From: Akkermansia sp. N21116
GTDB taxonomy: Bacteria > Verrucomicrobiota > Verrucomicrobiia > Verrucomicrobiales > Akkermansiaceae
Direction: 5' to 3'
DNA length: 64,000 bases
Assembly: GCF_029854705.2 (NCBI RefSeq)
Contig: NZ_CP139035.1
Location: 62,001 to 126,000 of the forward strand
This document shows positions 26,793 to 35,896 of this stretch, piece by piece (positions within the stretch are counted from its first letter, which is position 1; each line of letters opens with the position of its first letter). Under the pieces are notes generated by a model. That model was given only the letters and a program-made list of their open reading frames with translations. It searched no databases and was not told where the DNA came from. The position numbers and the translations under genes were made by a program.

Positions 26793-26873
26793 AAATACCG
26801 CCGGGAGAATGAAGGAAGCCCTCCCCGATTCCAAGGACAAAATGAGTCTGAGCGTAATCCCGGTCAGGATTTC

Positions 26874-27010
26874 TAAACCGCTGCGGTGAAATTGGAACTG
26901 GATGATGTCGGCTCTATCGCCTGGTAGGATGCCTGTTTCTAAACCAAAATGCATCATGATATGAAGGAGGCAGTCGATATGATATGTTCCAATTTCACCG
27001 CAGCAGTTTA
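26874..27010. repeat. 137-base element with 24-bp inverted arms
   Basis: Arms at 26875-26898 and 26986-27009 are inverted copies with 23 of 24 bases matching (core GCTGCGGTGAAATTGGAAC), separated by 87 bases. The arms end in TA on both sides, but this is also part of the symmetry. A 10-base direct repeat TTTCTAAACC occurs at the left edge and again inside. Possible readings are a small non-autonomous mobile element, an invertible segment, or a long hairpin in the leader of the lol-type gene. The 334-base gap 26793-27126 holds this element and the terminator listed next, and nothing else I can see. Confidence 0.6.
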
Positions 27011-27043
27011 AAGACAGACCGTAGAAAACACCTGGATTCTACT

Positions 27044-27083
27044 AAAGAAAAATTAGAGCCACACTGCATTAGCAGAGTGGCTC
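27044..27083 (-). terminator. Terminator of the sugar porter gene
   Basis: GAGCCACACTG (27056-27066) pairs with CAGAGTGGCTC (27073-27083) with one mismatch, and the minus strand continues with TAATTTTTCTTT. It lies 43 bases after the stop codon at 27127. Confidence 0.75.
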
Positions 27084-27126
27084 CAAGGTGAAAAGAGTTA
27101 ATAATAAATATGAAGAGAGGAAGAAA

Positions 27127-28947
27127 TCAGGCCTTTAATTCGTCTTCTTTCAGTTCCTTCTCATTTGTCGGCATTTTACCGGTCGTAAAGTAGGTCTCGA
27201 TTTCTTCAAGAGAACGCCCCTTTGTTTCGGGAAGGAAGAAGTTCACCGTAATAAAATAAATCACCGTAAAGCCCGCCAGCATGAAGAACACGCTGGAGTA
27301 ACCGATAGCTGCCACCCACGGCAGGAAGAACATAGCAATCGTCGTCGAAACCCCCTGGTTAATCAAAAGGGCGATGGACATGCCGTTGGAACGAATGCGC
27401 GTCGGCATCAGTTCGGAAAGAGCCAACCAGACACACACACCAGGTCCTACTCCGTAGAAGGAAATGAAGATAACGAAGCCAACCACGATCATCCAAGCAA
27501 CCGTTTGAGAAGGACGGTCGCCAAGATCGGCGCTCAGGATCTTGATCCCGGCAATATTTCCATTCTTATCAGGAGAAGCCATAGGAATCGTCGCCATGGC
27601 AGGAGATTCCTCGCCGCCCTTCATCACTTTAGCAAAGTTGAAAACAAGGCTATTCTGTGCACCTCCCTGTTCATAGTTGACAACAAGCTGTTTGTTACTG
27701 TTGTCTTCGGAAGGATCTAGCCCCAGCTTGGTCAACACAGCGGGCGTATTCAGGTCGACATTGAGATGCTTATCCACGATCATCGTGCTGACTTGTTCCT
27801 TGACGGAAACACGGCTCTGTTCGATAGAAAGGAACAAGAAGCCGATAAGGCACAGCCCCACGATGATTCCGGACGTACCAATGCGCAGAAGGAATTTACG
27901 TCCCATCTTGTCAACAAGAGCAACAGCAACAATAGTCATGACCATATTAGCTACCTTCAAGGCAATATCGCCAGCGTTAGCAGACGTACCTTCAAGTCCA
28001 CCCTGATGGAAGATACTCACCGAATAGTTGAGCATGGAATTAATGCCGGTCGCCTGGGTACAGGCAAGAATGACAACAGCAAGAATGAAAGGATAAACGT
28101 ACTTTTTCTGAAACAACGTTTCCTTTTTCCCGGAACCGGCCTGAGCTTGCGCCTTGGCTTCGGCTGCAGTAGCTTCGATTTCCTCCATCGTCTGAACAGC
28201 CACTTTTTCGGAATTTCCGCGACGCAGAGCAGCCAGGGCTTCTTCCTTGCGATTACGCTTGAAAAGCCAGCGAGGTGATTCTGTTACAAACAGAGCGCCA
28301 ATGCTCAACAAGACTCCGGGAATAATGGATACCCAGAAAATACCGCGCCAAGCCGTATCCTGGTGGAGATTCCAGTTTTCCACAGCCCAAGAGAACCCGT
28401 AGGCAATAAGAGCGGCCAGCACAAGCCCAATCGTCAGCATTAACTGGAACATACCGGTTCCCTTTCCTCGCGAATCGGCACTCAGACATTCGGCCAAGTA
28501 CAAAGGTACGATCACACCAATCAAGCCGGCGGAAAAGCCCTGGATGATACGGCCGATGCACAGCTGAAGAAAACCGGAACTCACTTCGTACCCCCACAGG
28601 GTCCAGACTTCGCCGGAGAAGTAGGTACAGGCAATGATCGGAATGCTCACCACAAACAACAAGGAGCTGATGATAAGCATTTTCTTGCGTCCGAACATAT
28701 CGGCAAGAGCACCTGCAAACAAGGATGAAATCACGCTTCCCCCAAGCACAGCGGCTACAACCAACCCTAGGTTGGCATCTTTCAGATAGTTGCCGGCAGT
28801 TGCCTTAAGAAAGGGGAGAGCCCCTGCGATAATCCCCACGTCCAATCCGTAGATCAAACCGCCCAAACCGGCGATAATCAACAGGTAGCGTGAGTACCTC
28901 TTAACGGAAGCGGAGACTTCCGATGAAGCAGTAGTTGAGTCACTCAT
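27127..28947 (-). CDS. MFS sugar porter with an extra periplasmic loop domain
   Basis: The 606-residue protein has the 12-segment plan of sugar porters, with DMFGRKK after segment 2, PRWLFKRNR after segment 6, DKMGRKFLLR after segment 8 and the C-terminal PETKGRSLEEIE. Family members are usually 450-500 residues. The excess is a hydrophilic insert of about 105 residues (about 376-481), between segments 9 and 10, which should face the periplasm. The residues are regular and in frame, so it is not an artefact of a frameshift. Sugar specificity cannot be read. It has a terminator downstream and follows the unknown membrane gene on the same strand. Confidence 0.88.
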   Translation of the reverse strand: MSDSTTASSEVSASVKRYSRYLLIIAGLGGLIYGLDVGIIAGALPFLKATAGNYLKDANLGLVVAAVLGGSVISSLFAGALADMFGRKKMLIISSLLFVVSIPIIACTYFSGEVWTLWGYEVSSGFLQLCIGRIIQGFSAGLIGVIVPLYLAECLSADSRGKGTGMFQLMLTIGLVLAALIAYGFSWAVENWNLHQDTAWRGIFWVSIIPGVLLSIGALFVTESPRWLFKRNRKEEALAALRRGNSEKVAVQTMEEIEATAAEAKAQAQAGSGKKETLFQKKYVYPFILAVVILACTQATGINSMLNYSVSIFHQGGLEGTSANAGDIALKVANMVMTIVAVALVDKMGRKFLLRIGTSGIIVGLCLIGFLFLSIEQSRVSVKEQVSTMIVDKHLNVDLNTPAVLTKLGLDPSEDNSNKQLVVNYEQGGAQNSLVFNFAKVMKGGEESPAMATIPMASPDKNGNIAGIKILSADLGDRPSQTVAWMIVVGFVIFISFYGVGPGVCVWLALSELMPTRIRSNGMSIALLINQGVSTTIAMFFLPWVAAIGYSSVFFMLAGFTVIYFITVNFFLPETKGRSLEEIETYFTTGKMPTNEKELKEDELKA

Positions 28948-29072
28948 GGTTTTTTTATTCTATGCAAATACAGTAGTTCCGCAACCAAAAAGAAAACAAG
29001 ACCCTTCTGGAAAATGAATTTCCCGAAAGCATCTTAATTCCCTCCTCCCGATGTATCCGGTTCTGAAACTTC

Positions 29073-30542
29073 TCAGGGATGGAGCCGCCTTTCGATTTCC
29101 TCCTGCGCCAGATGGGCAAACGTACTCAGACGCGAGTCCTCGTTCCTGCCATACTCTCTTAATAACGGCAGAGACAAGTTTCCCCCGACTTTACCGAGAA
29201 TACGCACGCCGGATTCACGAACCGCCGACGGGGTATCGTCTTTCTCGATCACCCCGAGAATCCCACGCTCGAGATTGTTTCCAGCAAGCATGCAACGTGT
29301 TTCCCACTGTTCGGGATTCATGCGCCACAATGCCAGTAAAAAATCAACGGATTTACCGTCCCGGCGAGCCAGCAAATAATCAACCGCAGGTACGGGTACG
29401 GACAAATTCGCCCGCATAAGGCTATCGACGGTATAGGCGAGCAGGAGACGCGTATTTTCATCGTCAGGCGGAGCCCAGACACCCAGCGCCGAGGCCAAAG
29501 CCGCCACGTATTCCGCATCGTTCCCCCAAGGTTCCCTCAAGCGCTCCGACAGCACGGCACAGACTCCGATGGACGGTTTGGCCGGAGGAGCAAGAGCCAG
29601 CCTCCGGGCTGCTGCTGCCACCCTTCTCGCATCAAGATTGCGCAACTCGCGCAAATTAGCCTCCAAATAAAACGGATCATCCGGGTTGTTCAATACCTTG
29701 GCAGGGGCCGACTCTTCAAAAAGATTGCGATCCAGCTCGACATCCATGAAATGCAAAGAGGAATCGCTTAATTCCAGCGTTCCGATCCGAGAGACGATTC
29801 TGGCCAGTTCATCAAATGAAAGCGGACTCTTATCTACAATAAACAATCCTCCCCCCTGCCTGCCATGGTATTCAGGAGTTTCACGCGTTTGCGACATTCG
29901 TTTCAAAAAAGCTCCTATTACTTCTGCTTTCCGTTCATCCCCGCCGCGCATCCAAATCCCGGCAACACCCCCGTTATCCTTGCGATCCGCCAATTTCCGG
30001 AACAGAGGATCCAGATCTCCGTCCCGGTACATTTCATCGTCCGGTTTTCCCTGGAGTCCCTCCGACGAAGAAACAAGAGCGGGTTTTACGGCGACAGAGG
30101 AAGAAGAGACTGCTGCATCCTGCCCGTCAACACTTCCCTTCTCCAGCCGCCCCGACAGCCCCTCTCTTGGCACGCGTGCATATAGCGCAAGCATCAGCGC
30201 CACGGCAACTCCGACCACACGCATGCCCCACGCCGGTGAACTGAGAAAAACCATCATCCCCCCCAAACAACCGAACAGGACACCGAATGCCTGGCGCTGG
30301 AAATCCCCCCGGATCACATCCAAATGCAAAATAACCAGACATACAAAAACAAGAAGAAGGCCGACCGCAAAAAACACATACCGGAACCGGCGCCTTCCCA
30401 TACGCCCCAGCTTACGGGAAGTTCCCCGCTGTTCCCGGTCGAATAATCGCTTTTGCATGCAAATTACGAGTATCACGTTTATCACTCCGATGGCAAGACC
30501 TCTCTCGTCCCTACGGTCAGGCAAATCACCCATGCCTTCCAC
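29073..30542 (-). CDS. Membrane protein with a cytoplasmic or periplasmic helical domain, unknown function
   Basis: I do not recognise this protein. It has 489 residues if translation begins at the GTG at 30542, which has GAGGAA 8 bases upstream. Internal ATGs at 30458 and 30401 are alternatives. A short hydrophobic stretch near residues 16-28 precedes a basic segment; membrane helices follow at about 54-74, 85-100 and 105-122. Residues from about 165 on are hydrophilic and helix-rich; the last 150 residues resemble HEAT-like repeats (VIEKDDTPSAVRESGVRILG). It is divergent from glnS with 82 bases between the starts. Confidence 0.6.
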   Translation of the reverse strand: MEGMGDLPDRRDERGLAIGVINVILVICMQKRLFDREQRGTSRKLGRMGRRRFRYVFFAVGLLLVFVCLVILHLDVIRGDFQRQAFGVLFGCLGGMMVFLSSPAWGMRVVGVAVALMLALYARVPREGLSGRLEKGSVDGQDAAVSSSSVAVKPALVSSSEGLQGKPDDEMYRDGDLDPLFRKLADRKDNGGVAGIWMRGGDERKAEVIGAFLKRMSQTRETPEYHGRQGGGLFIVDKSPLSFDELARIVSRIGTLELSDSSLHFMDVELDRNLFEESAPAKVLNNPDDPFYLEANLRELRNLDARRVAAAARRLALAPPAKPSIGVCAVLSERLREPWGNDAEYVAALASALGVWAPPDDENTRLLLAYTVDSLMRANLSVPVPAVDYLLARRDGKSVDFLLALWRMNPEQWETRCMLAGNNLERGILGVIEKDDTPSAVRESGVRILGKVGGNLSLPLLREYGRNEDSRLSTFAHLAQEEIERRLHP

Positions 30543-30550
30543 CGGTAAAA

Positions 30551-30556
30551 TTCCTC
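30551..30556 (-). promoter_or_regulatory. Shine-Dalgarno site of the unknown membrane protein
   Basis: GAGGAA lies 8 bases before a GTG at 30542, favouring this start over downstream ATGs that have no such site. Confidence 0.4.
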
Positions 30557-30624
30557 ATTTTTCCTTATGTCATTCCGAGGGAACGCACTTGCAGAAAAGC
30601 AACCGTGCATGTAGCATATTCGCC

Positions 30625-32310
30625 ATGTCTTCACCGCTACCTGAACGACGCGATTTTATCAGGGACATGATCGCCTCCGATCTTGCCGAGGGCAAGCACA
30701 CGGCGCCCATCACCCGTTTCCCCCCGGAACCCAATGGATACCTTCACATTGGACACGCCAAATCCATCTGCCTGAACTTTGGACTCGGTCAGGAATACGC
30801 TCCCATCGGCGGGCGATGCCACCTGCGCTTCGACGATACCAATCCGAGCAAGGAAGACCAAGAATACGTCGACAGCATCAAGGAAGACATCCACTGGCTC
30901 GGTTTCGACTGGGGCAGCCATCTTTATTTCGCCAGCAACATGTTCGACTTCTTCCACTCCTGTGCCGTCGCCCTCATTGAAAAAGGGCTCGCCTATGTGG
31001 ACGAACAAAGCGTCGAGGATATCCGCGCCCAACGCGGCAACGTCACCACACCCGGACAGGAATCTCCGTTCCGCAACCGTTCCGTCAAAGAAAATATGGA
31101 ACGTTTCACCGCCATGAAAAATGGTGAGATTCCCGAAGGAAAAGCCGTCCTCCGTGCCAAAATCGACATGTCGTCCTCCAACATGAACATGAGGGATCCC
31201 GTCCTCTACCGCATCATGTTCGCAGAGCACCACAACACCGGCAACACTTGGTGCATCTATCCGATGTACGACTTCGCCCACCCGCTGGAAGACGCCTACG
31301 AACACATCACCCACTCCCTTTGCACCCTGGAATTCGAAAACCACCGCCCCCTTTACGACTGGGTCATCGACAACTGTCCCGTCCCCAGCCGCCCCCGCCA
31401 AACGGAATTCGCCCGGCTCAATCTGACCTACACGGTCATGAGCAAGCGCAAACTCCTCCAGCTCGTGCAGGAAAAACTCGTCCATTCCTGGGACGATCCC
31501 CGCATGCCCACTGTCTCCGGCATGCGCCGCCGCGGCTACACGCCTGCGGCCATCCGCAACTTCTGCCAGACAATCGGTATCACCAAATTCAACGGGTTCA
31601 CCGATGTAGCCCTGCTTGAATACAGTGTCCGCGAAGATCTCAACGCCAACGCTCCGCGCCGCATGGCCGTCCTCAACCCAGTCAAGGTCATCGTCGATAC
31701 ATTGCCTGAGGACTACCTCGAATACGTCGAAGTCCAAAACAACCCGGAACGCCCGGAAGACGGTTCCCGCATGGTTCCCATGACCCGTGAAGTCTGGATC
31801 GAACGCGATGATTTCATGATGGATCCGCCCAAAAAGTATTTCCGCCTCGCCCCCGGCAGAACAGTTCGCCTCCGCGGCGGTTACTGCGTCACTTGCAAGG
31901 ATGTCGTCACCGATGCCGCCGGAACAATCACGGAAATTATCTGTGAACACATCCCCGGCACAATCGGGGCCAACCCTCCGGAAGGCATCCAGTGCCGCGC
32001 CGCCATTCACTGGGTCAGCGTCCCGCACGCCGTCAACGGCGAAGTTCGCATTTACGACCGCCTCTTCACGTCCGAAAATCCGGATGGCGAAGAAGCAGGC
32101 TTCCTCTCTGTCCTCAACCCGAATTCCCTCCAGGTGATCAAGCACGCCAAACTTGAACCTTCGCTGGCGGAGGTCGAACCCGAGTTCCGTTGCCAGTTCG
32201 AACGCATCGGCTACTTTGTCTCCGACCGCCGGGACCACGTCGCCGGACAGAAACCCGTCTTCAACAGAACGGTCGCCCTGAAGGATTCCTGGGCCAAAAA
32301 GAATAAATAA
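30625..32310 (+). CDS. glnS: Glutaminyl-tRNA synthetase
   Basis: The 561-residue class-I synthetase charges tRNA-Gln. The HIGH motif is PPEPNGYLHIGHAK (H41-H44), and the KMSKS motif is VMSKRKL (272-275). The C-terminal half is the two-barrel anticodon-binding region of GlnRS, not the helical domain of bacterial GluRS. The length matches E. coli GlnS (554). The frame is open far upstream over the opposite-strand gene, but ATG 30625 starts the conserved part. It heads a plus-strand run through rlmN. A GlnRS of this type came to bacteria from eukaryotes and many lineages use GatCAB instead; GatCAB is not in the window. Confidence 0.95.
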   Translation: MSSPLPERRDFIRDMIASDLAEGKHTAPITRFPPEPNGYLHIGHAKSICLNFGLGQEYAPIGGRCHLRFDDTNPSKEDQEYVDSIKEDIHWLGFDWGSHLYFASNMFDFFHSCAVALIEKGLAYVDEQSVEDIRAQRGNVTTPGQESPFRNRSVKENMERFTAMKNGEIPEGKAVLRAKIDMSSSNMNMRDPVLYRIMFAEHHNTGNTWCIYPMYDFAHPLEDAYEHITHSLCTLEFENHRPLYDWVIDNCPVPSRPRQTEFARLNLTYTVMSKRKLLQLVQEKLVHSWDDPRMPTVSGMRRRGYTPAAIRNFCQTIGITKFNGFTDVALLEYSVREDLNANAPRRMAVLNPVKVIVDTLPEDYLEYVEVQNNPERPEDGSRMVPMTREVWIERDDFMMDPPKKYFRLAPGRTVRLRGGYCVTCKDVVTDAAGTITEIICEHIPGTIGANPPEGIQCRAAIHWVSVPHAVNGEVRIYDRLFTSENPDGEEAGFLSVLNPNSLQVIKHAKLEPSLAEVEPEFRCQFERIGYFVSDRRDHVAGQKPVFNRTVALKDSWAKKNK

Positions 32311-32320
32311 TCACAACTCC

Positions 32321-33532
32321 ATGAGCGACGACTGCCTCATTTTCAGCCCTATAGAAACCATTGTGGAAGAAATCCGCAACGGCCGCATGGTCATTGTCAC
32401 CGACGACCCCGGCCGCGAAAACGAGGGAGACCTCATTTGCGCTGCGGAATGGACGACTCCGGACATGATCAACTTCATGGTGACCCATGCCCGAGGATTG
32501 GTCTGCGCTCCGCTTTCCGGGGAACGGACGGATGCCCTGGGACTTCCCCTGATGACTTCCGTCAACAGAGAAAACATGTCCACGGCATTCACCGTGTCCG
32601 TGGATGCGAGTGCCGCCCATGGAACAACCACCGGCATCAGCGCTTTGGAACGAGCCGCTACCATCCGTCTGCTGGCCGATCCGAAAGCAACCAACGACGA
32701 CTTTGTTCAGCCGGGACACATTTTCCCGTTGCGCGCCGTCGAAGGCGGCGTCCTGCGCCGGGCCGGTCACACGGAAACAACGGTCGACCTCATGAAGCTG
32801 GCGGGTCTCCAACCCGCCGGAGTCTGCTGCGAAATCATGAACGAGGACGGCACCATGGCCCGCATGGCCGACCTCGCCCAGTTCCAGAAAGAGCACGGCC
32901 TCAAAGCCTGTTCCACTGCACAGCTAATTGAATACCGCCGCAAAACGGAACAACTCATTGCCCGTACGGAAACCATCAGCCTCCCCACGGATTACGGCGA
33001 TTTCACCTGCCACCTTTACGAATCCAGCCTGGACGGAGCCCACCATCTCGCCCTCGTTCACGGAGATATCGACCCGGACAAGTCCATACTCGTCCGCGTT
33101 CACAGCGAATGCTTGACAGGGGATGTTTTCGGCTCCCGCCGCTGCGACTGCGGCAGCCAGCTCCACGTCGCCATGCGCCGCGTGTCGGAAGAAGGAGGAA
33201 TCATCCTCTACCTGCGCCAGGAAGGACGCGGCATCGGCCTCCCCGCCAAACTCCATGCCTACAAACTCCAGGAGCAGGGCCTCGATACCGTCGAGGCCAA
33301 CGTCAAACTCGGTTTTGCCCCCGACCTGCGCGACTACGGCATCGGAGCCCAAATACTCCGGGATCTCGGCGCACGCCATCTGCGCCTGATGACTAATAAC
33401 CCCAAGAAAATCAGAGGACTCGAAGGATTCGGACTCGACATCGTCGAACAAATACCGATCCGCATCGAGCCCAACGATATCAACCGCCACTATCTGGAAA
33501 CCAAGCGGGACAAGATGGGTCACCTCATCTGA
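32321..33532 (+). CDS. ribBA: Bifunctional DHBP synthase / GTP cyclohydrolase II
   Basis: The 403-residue protein makes both precursors of the riboflavin ring. Residues 1 to about 205 are DHBP synthase (DDPGRENEGDLICAA; RAGHTETTVDLMKLAG), which converts ribulose 5-phosphate to dihydroxybutanone phosphate. Residues from about 212 are GTP cyclohydrolase II, with the zinc-binding cysteines of SECLTGDVFGSRRCDCGSQ and the RQEGRGIGL motif. It starts 10 bases after glnS and is followed by ribH. I see no FMN riboswitch upstream. Confidence 0.96.
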   Translation: MSDDCLIFSPIETIVEEIRNGRMVIVTDDPGRENEGDLICAAEWTTPDMINFMVTHARGLVCAPLSGERTDALGLPLMTSVNRENMSTAFTVSVDASAAHGTTTGISALERAATIRLLADPKATNDDFVQPGHIFPLRAVEGGVLRRAGHTETTVDLMKLAGLQPAGVCCEIMNEDGTMARMADLAQFQKEHGLKACSTAQLIEYRRKTEQLIARTETISLPTDYGDFTCHLYESSLDGAHHLALVHGDIDPDKSILVRVHSECLTGDVFGSRRCDCGSQLHVAMRRVSEEGGIILYLRQEGRGIGLPAKLHAYKLQEQGLDTVEANVKLGFAPDLRDYGIGAQILRDLGARHLRLMTNNPKKIRGLEGFGLDIVEQIPIRIEPNDINRHYLETKRDKMGHLI

Positions 33533-33563
33533 ACCTCGCCACCGCCCACACTATTTTCCCGCC

Positions 33564-34055
33564 ATGTCCCACGCTATCCCCGAACGCCCGGCTCCATCCC
33601 CTACCGCAGCCAACATCACCATCGTCGCTTCACGCTACAACGAGCGCTATACCAATGCTCTTGTCGATCACTGCAGCCAAGAACTCGGTTTGATCCTGCC
33701 CAATGTGCAAGTCGATGTCATCCGCGTTCCCGGAGCTTTTGAAATCCCCGTCACAGTCAAGGCGGTTGCCACGCAAACCACTCCTAGGCCGACGGTTATT
33801 ATTGCCCTGGGGGTCATCATCCAGGGCAGTACGGAGCATGCATCCCTCGTCGGCACCTCCGTCACCAACGCTCTGCTCGGCATTGCCGTGGAAACGCAAA
33901 TTCCCGTTATCCATGAAGTACTCCTGCTCAATGATGAGCAACAGGCCTACGACCGCTGCATTGCCCCTGGGCTCAATCGCGGGCAGGAATCCGCCCGCGC
34001 CGCCGCCTCCATGGTCGACCTGTTTGCTTCACGGTTCACCGCCAGCCAGCATTAA
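33564..34055 (+). CDS. ribH: 6,7-dimethyl-8-ribityllumazine synthase
   Basis: The 163-residue protein condenses dihydroxybutanone phosphate with the ribitylaminouracil to form lumazine, the step before riboflavin. The substrate-binding motif PGAFEIPVTVKAVA and the catalytic-His segment GVIIQGSTEHASLV are present, as is the C-terminal PVIHEVLLLND...QAYDR segment. It lies 31 bases after ribBA and 28 before nusB, the common ribBA-ribH-nusB order. Riboflavin synthase and RibD are not in the window. Confidence 0.95.
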   Translation: MSHAIPERPAPSPTAANITIVASRYNERYTNALVDHCSQELGLILPNVQVDVIRVPGAFEIPVTVKAVATQTTPRPTVIIALGVIIQGSTEHASLVGTSVTNALLGIAVETQIPVIHEVLLLNDEQQAYDRCIAPGLNRGQESARAAASMVDLFASRFTASQH

Positions 34056-34083
34056 TTAATCTCTCTCACCCACTTCTACCTCT

Positions 34084-34977
34084 ATGCTCTCCCGCCATCA
34101 AGTCAGGCAAGCTGTTGTCCAGTTCCTGTACGGACTTACTCTGGACTCCCTGCAATCCATCACAGACGCCGATATCGAAGCCATCTGGGACATCATCCTC
34201 GAACCCGATCGGGCTGCCCTCGATAAAGCCCGGGTCAAGGCCATCACCCATCTCACACGCGATCTGCCGGACAAAATCCGCCTGTTCCAAACCCGCGCCG
34301 ACAATACGTTGAAAGCCATCGAAGGCAATCCCGCCCTGTCCGACTTCCGCGACATGTTAACAGATCTTATCAAACGGGAACAGAGCCTGGATGCTTCCGT
34401 CCGTTCTCTCCGCTCCGCGAAAAAGACCGATCCCGCCGCCGAAACACGGGCCATGGAGGCTGCCTATAATTCCCTGCAAATCATCAATTCCACCCTGTTG
34501 CAAATTCGACCGTCTCTCATAGCCAAACTGGAGGACTACCCCCAGTTCCGTTTCGTCATGGATCCGCTGAAGAGTTCCATATCCAAGCTTCAGGACATCA
34601 GTTCCAGAATCAGTGGTCTCGAAAACCCGGAAGGCCACAAAAACGCTACCGAATTCGCCCCCGTTATTGAAACATCCCAGGAAATGTGCCAATTGCGCAC
34701 GGACGCGGGAGAATTGCTCCGTAAAGTCCTCGCCAATATCGAAGATCTCGACCAGCTTATTTCCGACAAACTGGAGAACTTCTCCCCGGAACGAATCAGT
34801 CCGGTCGACCGTTCTATCCTTCGCCTGGCCGCCTACGAGTTGAAATACCGTAAAGACCTCGCCACCCCGATTGTCGTCAAGGAAGCGATCCGCCTCGCGG
34901 AAGACTACTCCACATCGGAAGCTCCGCGCTTTGTCAACGGCATCTTGACCGGTATCGCCACTTCCTGCAGGAACTGA
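34084..34977 (+). CDS. nusB: NusB-family protein with a large internal insertion
   Basis: The ends match NusB: the N-terminal helix MLSRHQVRQAVVQFLYGL and the C-terminal region ERISPVDRSILRLAAYELKY...VVKEAIRLAEDYS...FVNGIL. NusB, with NusE, binds boxA RNA in antitermination of rRNA operons. The usual length is 130-160 residues, but this one has 297. The extra material lies between the two conserved parts (about 65-215) and is helical, charged and rich in heptad-like leucines. It follows ribH as nusB commonly does. The insertion is in frame and of normal codon use, so it appears to be part of the protein. Confidence 0.85.
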   Translation: MLSRHQVRQAVVQFLYGLTLDSLQSITDADIEAIWDIILEPDRAALDKARVKAITHLTRDLPDKIRLFQTRADNTLKAIEGNPALSDFRDMLTDLIKREQSLDASVRSLRSAKKTDPAAETRAMEAAYNSLQIINSTLLQIRPSLIAKLEDYPQFRFVMDPLKSSISKLQDISSRISGLENPEGHKNATEFAPVIETSQEMCQLRTDAGELLRKVLANIEDLDQLISDKLENFSPERISPVDRSILRLAAYELKYRKDLATPIVVKEAIRLAEDYSTSEAPRFVNGILTGIATSCRN

Positions 34978-35022
34978 TCGTTCCCATCACTGTTCTATCA
35001 TCACACACACCGCTCTCCCCTC

Positions 35023-35871
35023 ATGGCAGGCTTCTTCTCCAAACTACTCAACAAATTCTCCCGTAGCCCGAAAATCGACTGGGATGAACTGGAAGCCGAA
35101 CTTGTCACCTCTGACATCGGTATCAAGCGAGCCATGGCTCTCGTCGATGAAATGCGGGAACGCCGGGATATTGATGCGGACAGTATTGTCAACGAAACCC
35201 GGGAGACTATCCGGCAGGCCTTCCCGTCGCAACCGGCTCCCCTGCCCTCCGCTCCGGACGGCAAACCAACCGTCATCCTCGTCGTCGGCGTCAACGGTAC
35301 GGGCAAAACCACTTCCGCCGCTAAACTGGCCTATCTCCTGACCGGTCAGGGCAAGCGAGTCCTGCTCGCTGCCGCCGACACATTCCGGGCTGCCGCCGTC
35401 GAACAGCTGGAAAACTGGGCTACCCGCCTCTCCCTGCCACTTTACAAGGGACGCCCGAACCAAGATCCGGCATCCGTCTGCTATGAAGCCCATGAAAAGG
35501 CTCTCCGGGAAGGTTTCCAGTATCTCATCTGCGACACGGCAGGACGCCTCCACACGCGTCACAACCTGATGGAGGAACTCACTAAAATCCGCCGCACAAT
35601 CGCCAAACAGGATGAAACGGCCCCGCACGCCACCCTTCTCGTCGTCGATGCCACAACCGGAGCCAACGCCCTCTCCCAGGCAAAGGAATTCCACAAGGCA
35701 ACTCCGCTCGACGCCGTCATCGTCACGAAGATGGACGGTTCCGGCAAAGGAGGAGTCGCTCTTGCCATTCTGGATGAAATGAAGATTGCCCCCGCCTACC
35801 TCGGTACCGGGGAAGGAGCAGGAGACTTCGAAGCATTCGACAGAGACCGCTTCGTAGATCAGCTCCTCTAA
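35023..35871 (+). CDS. ftsY: Signal recognition particle receptor FtsY
   Basis: The 282-residue SRP receptor GTPase docks ribosome-SRP complexes at the membrane. The N domain covers about 1-75 and the G domain the rest, with the P-loop GVNGTGKTT (near 90-98), AADTFRAAAVEQLE, the CDTAGRLHT (G3) motif, TKMDGSGKGG (G4) and the C-terminal FEAFDRDRFVDQLL. It lacks the acidic A domain of the 497-residue E. coli protein; a short amphipathic N-terminus (MAGFFSKLLNKF) probably makes the membrane contact instead, as in other short FtsY proteins. Confidence 0.94.
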   Translation: MAGFFSKLLNKFSRSPKIDWDELEAELVTSDIGIKRAMALVDEMRERRDIDADSIVNETRETIRQAFPSQPAPLPSAPDGKPTVILVVGVNGTGKTTSAAKLAYLLTGQGKRVLLAAADTFRAAAVEQLENWATRLSLPLYKGRPNQDPASVCYEAHEKALREGFQYLICDTAGRLHTRHNLMEELTKIRRTIAKQDETAPHATLLVVDATTGANALSQAKEFHKATPLDAVIVTKMDGSGKGGVALAILDEMKIAPAYLGTGEGAGDFEAFDRDRFVDQLL

Positions 35872-35896
35872 TCAGAGTAACAATTCCACGACGACC

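Noticed and set aside
26793-27000. Cobalamin riboswitch upstream of the operon containing cobD-cobQ and cbiB
   Set aside because: I looked for the B12-box and the conserved stem pattern and found none; the region holds only the inverted-arm element.
27700-28000. Insertion in the sugar porter as an assembly error
   Set aside because: It is in frame, of similar codon use and bounded by intact membrane segments, so it is treated as real.
29686-30624. Plus-strand extension upstream of glnS
   Set aside because: The extension overlaps an opposite-strand gene, is rich in Ser/Pro/Arg and has no similarity to GlnRS; the real start is at 30625.
30637-32238. 533-codon frame opposite glnS
   Set aside because: It is the antisense shadow of a strongly conserved gene; the composition (Val/Gly/Asp/Phe-rich) is an artefact of the GC-rich third positions.
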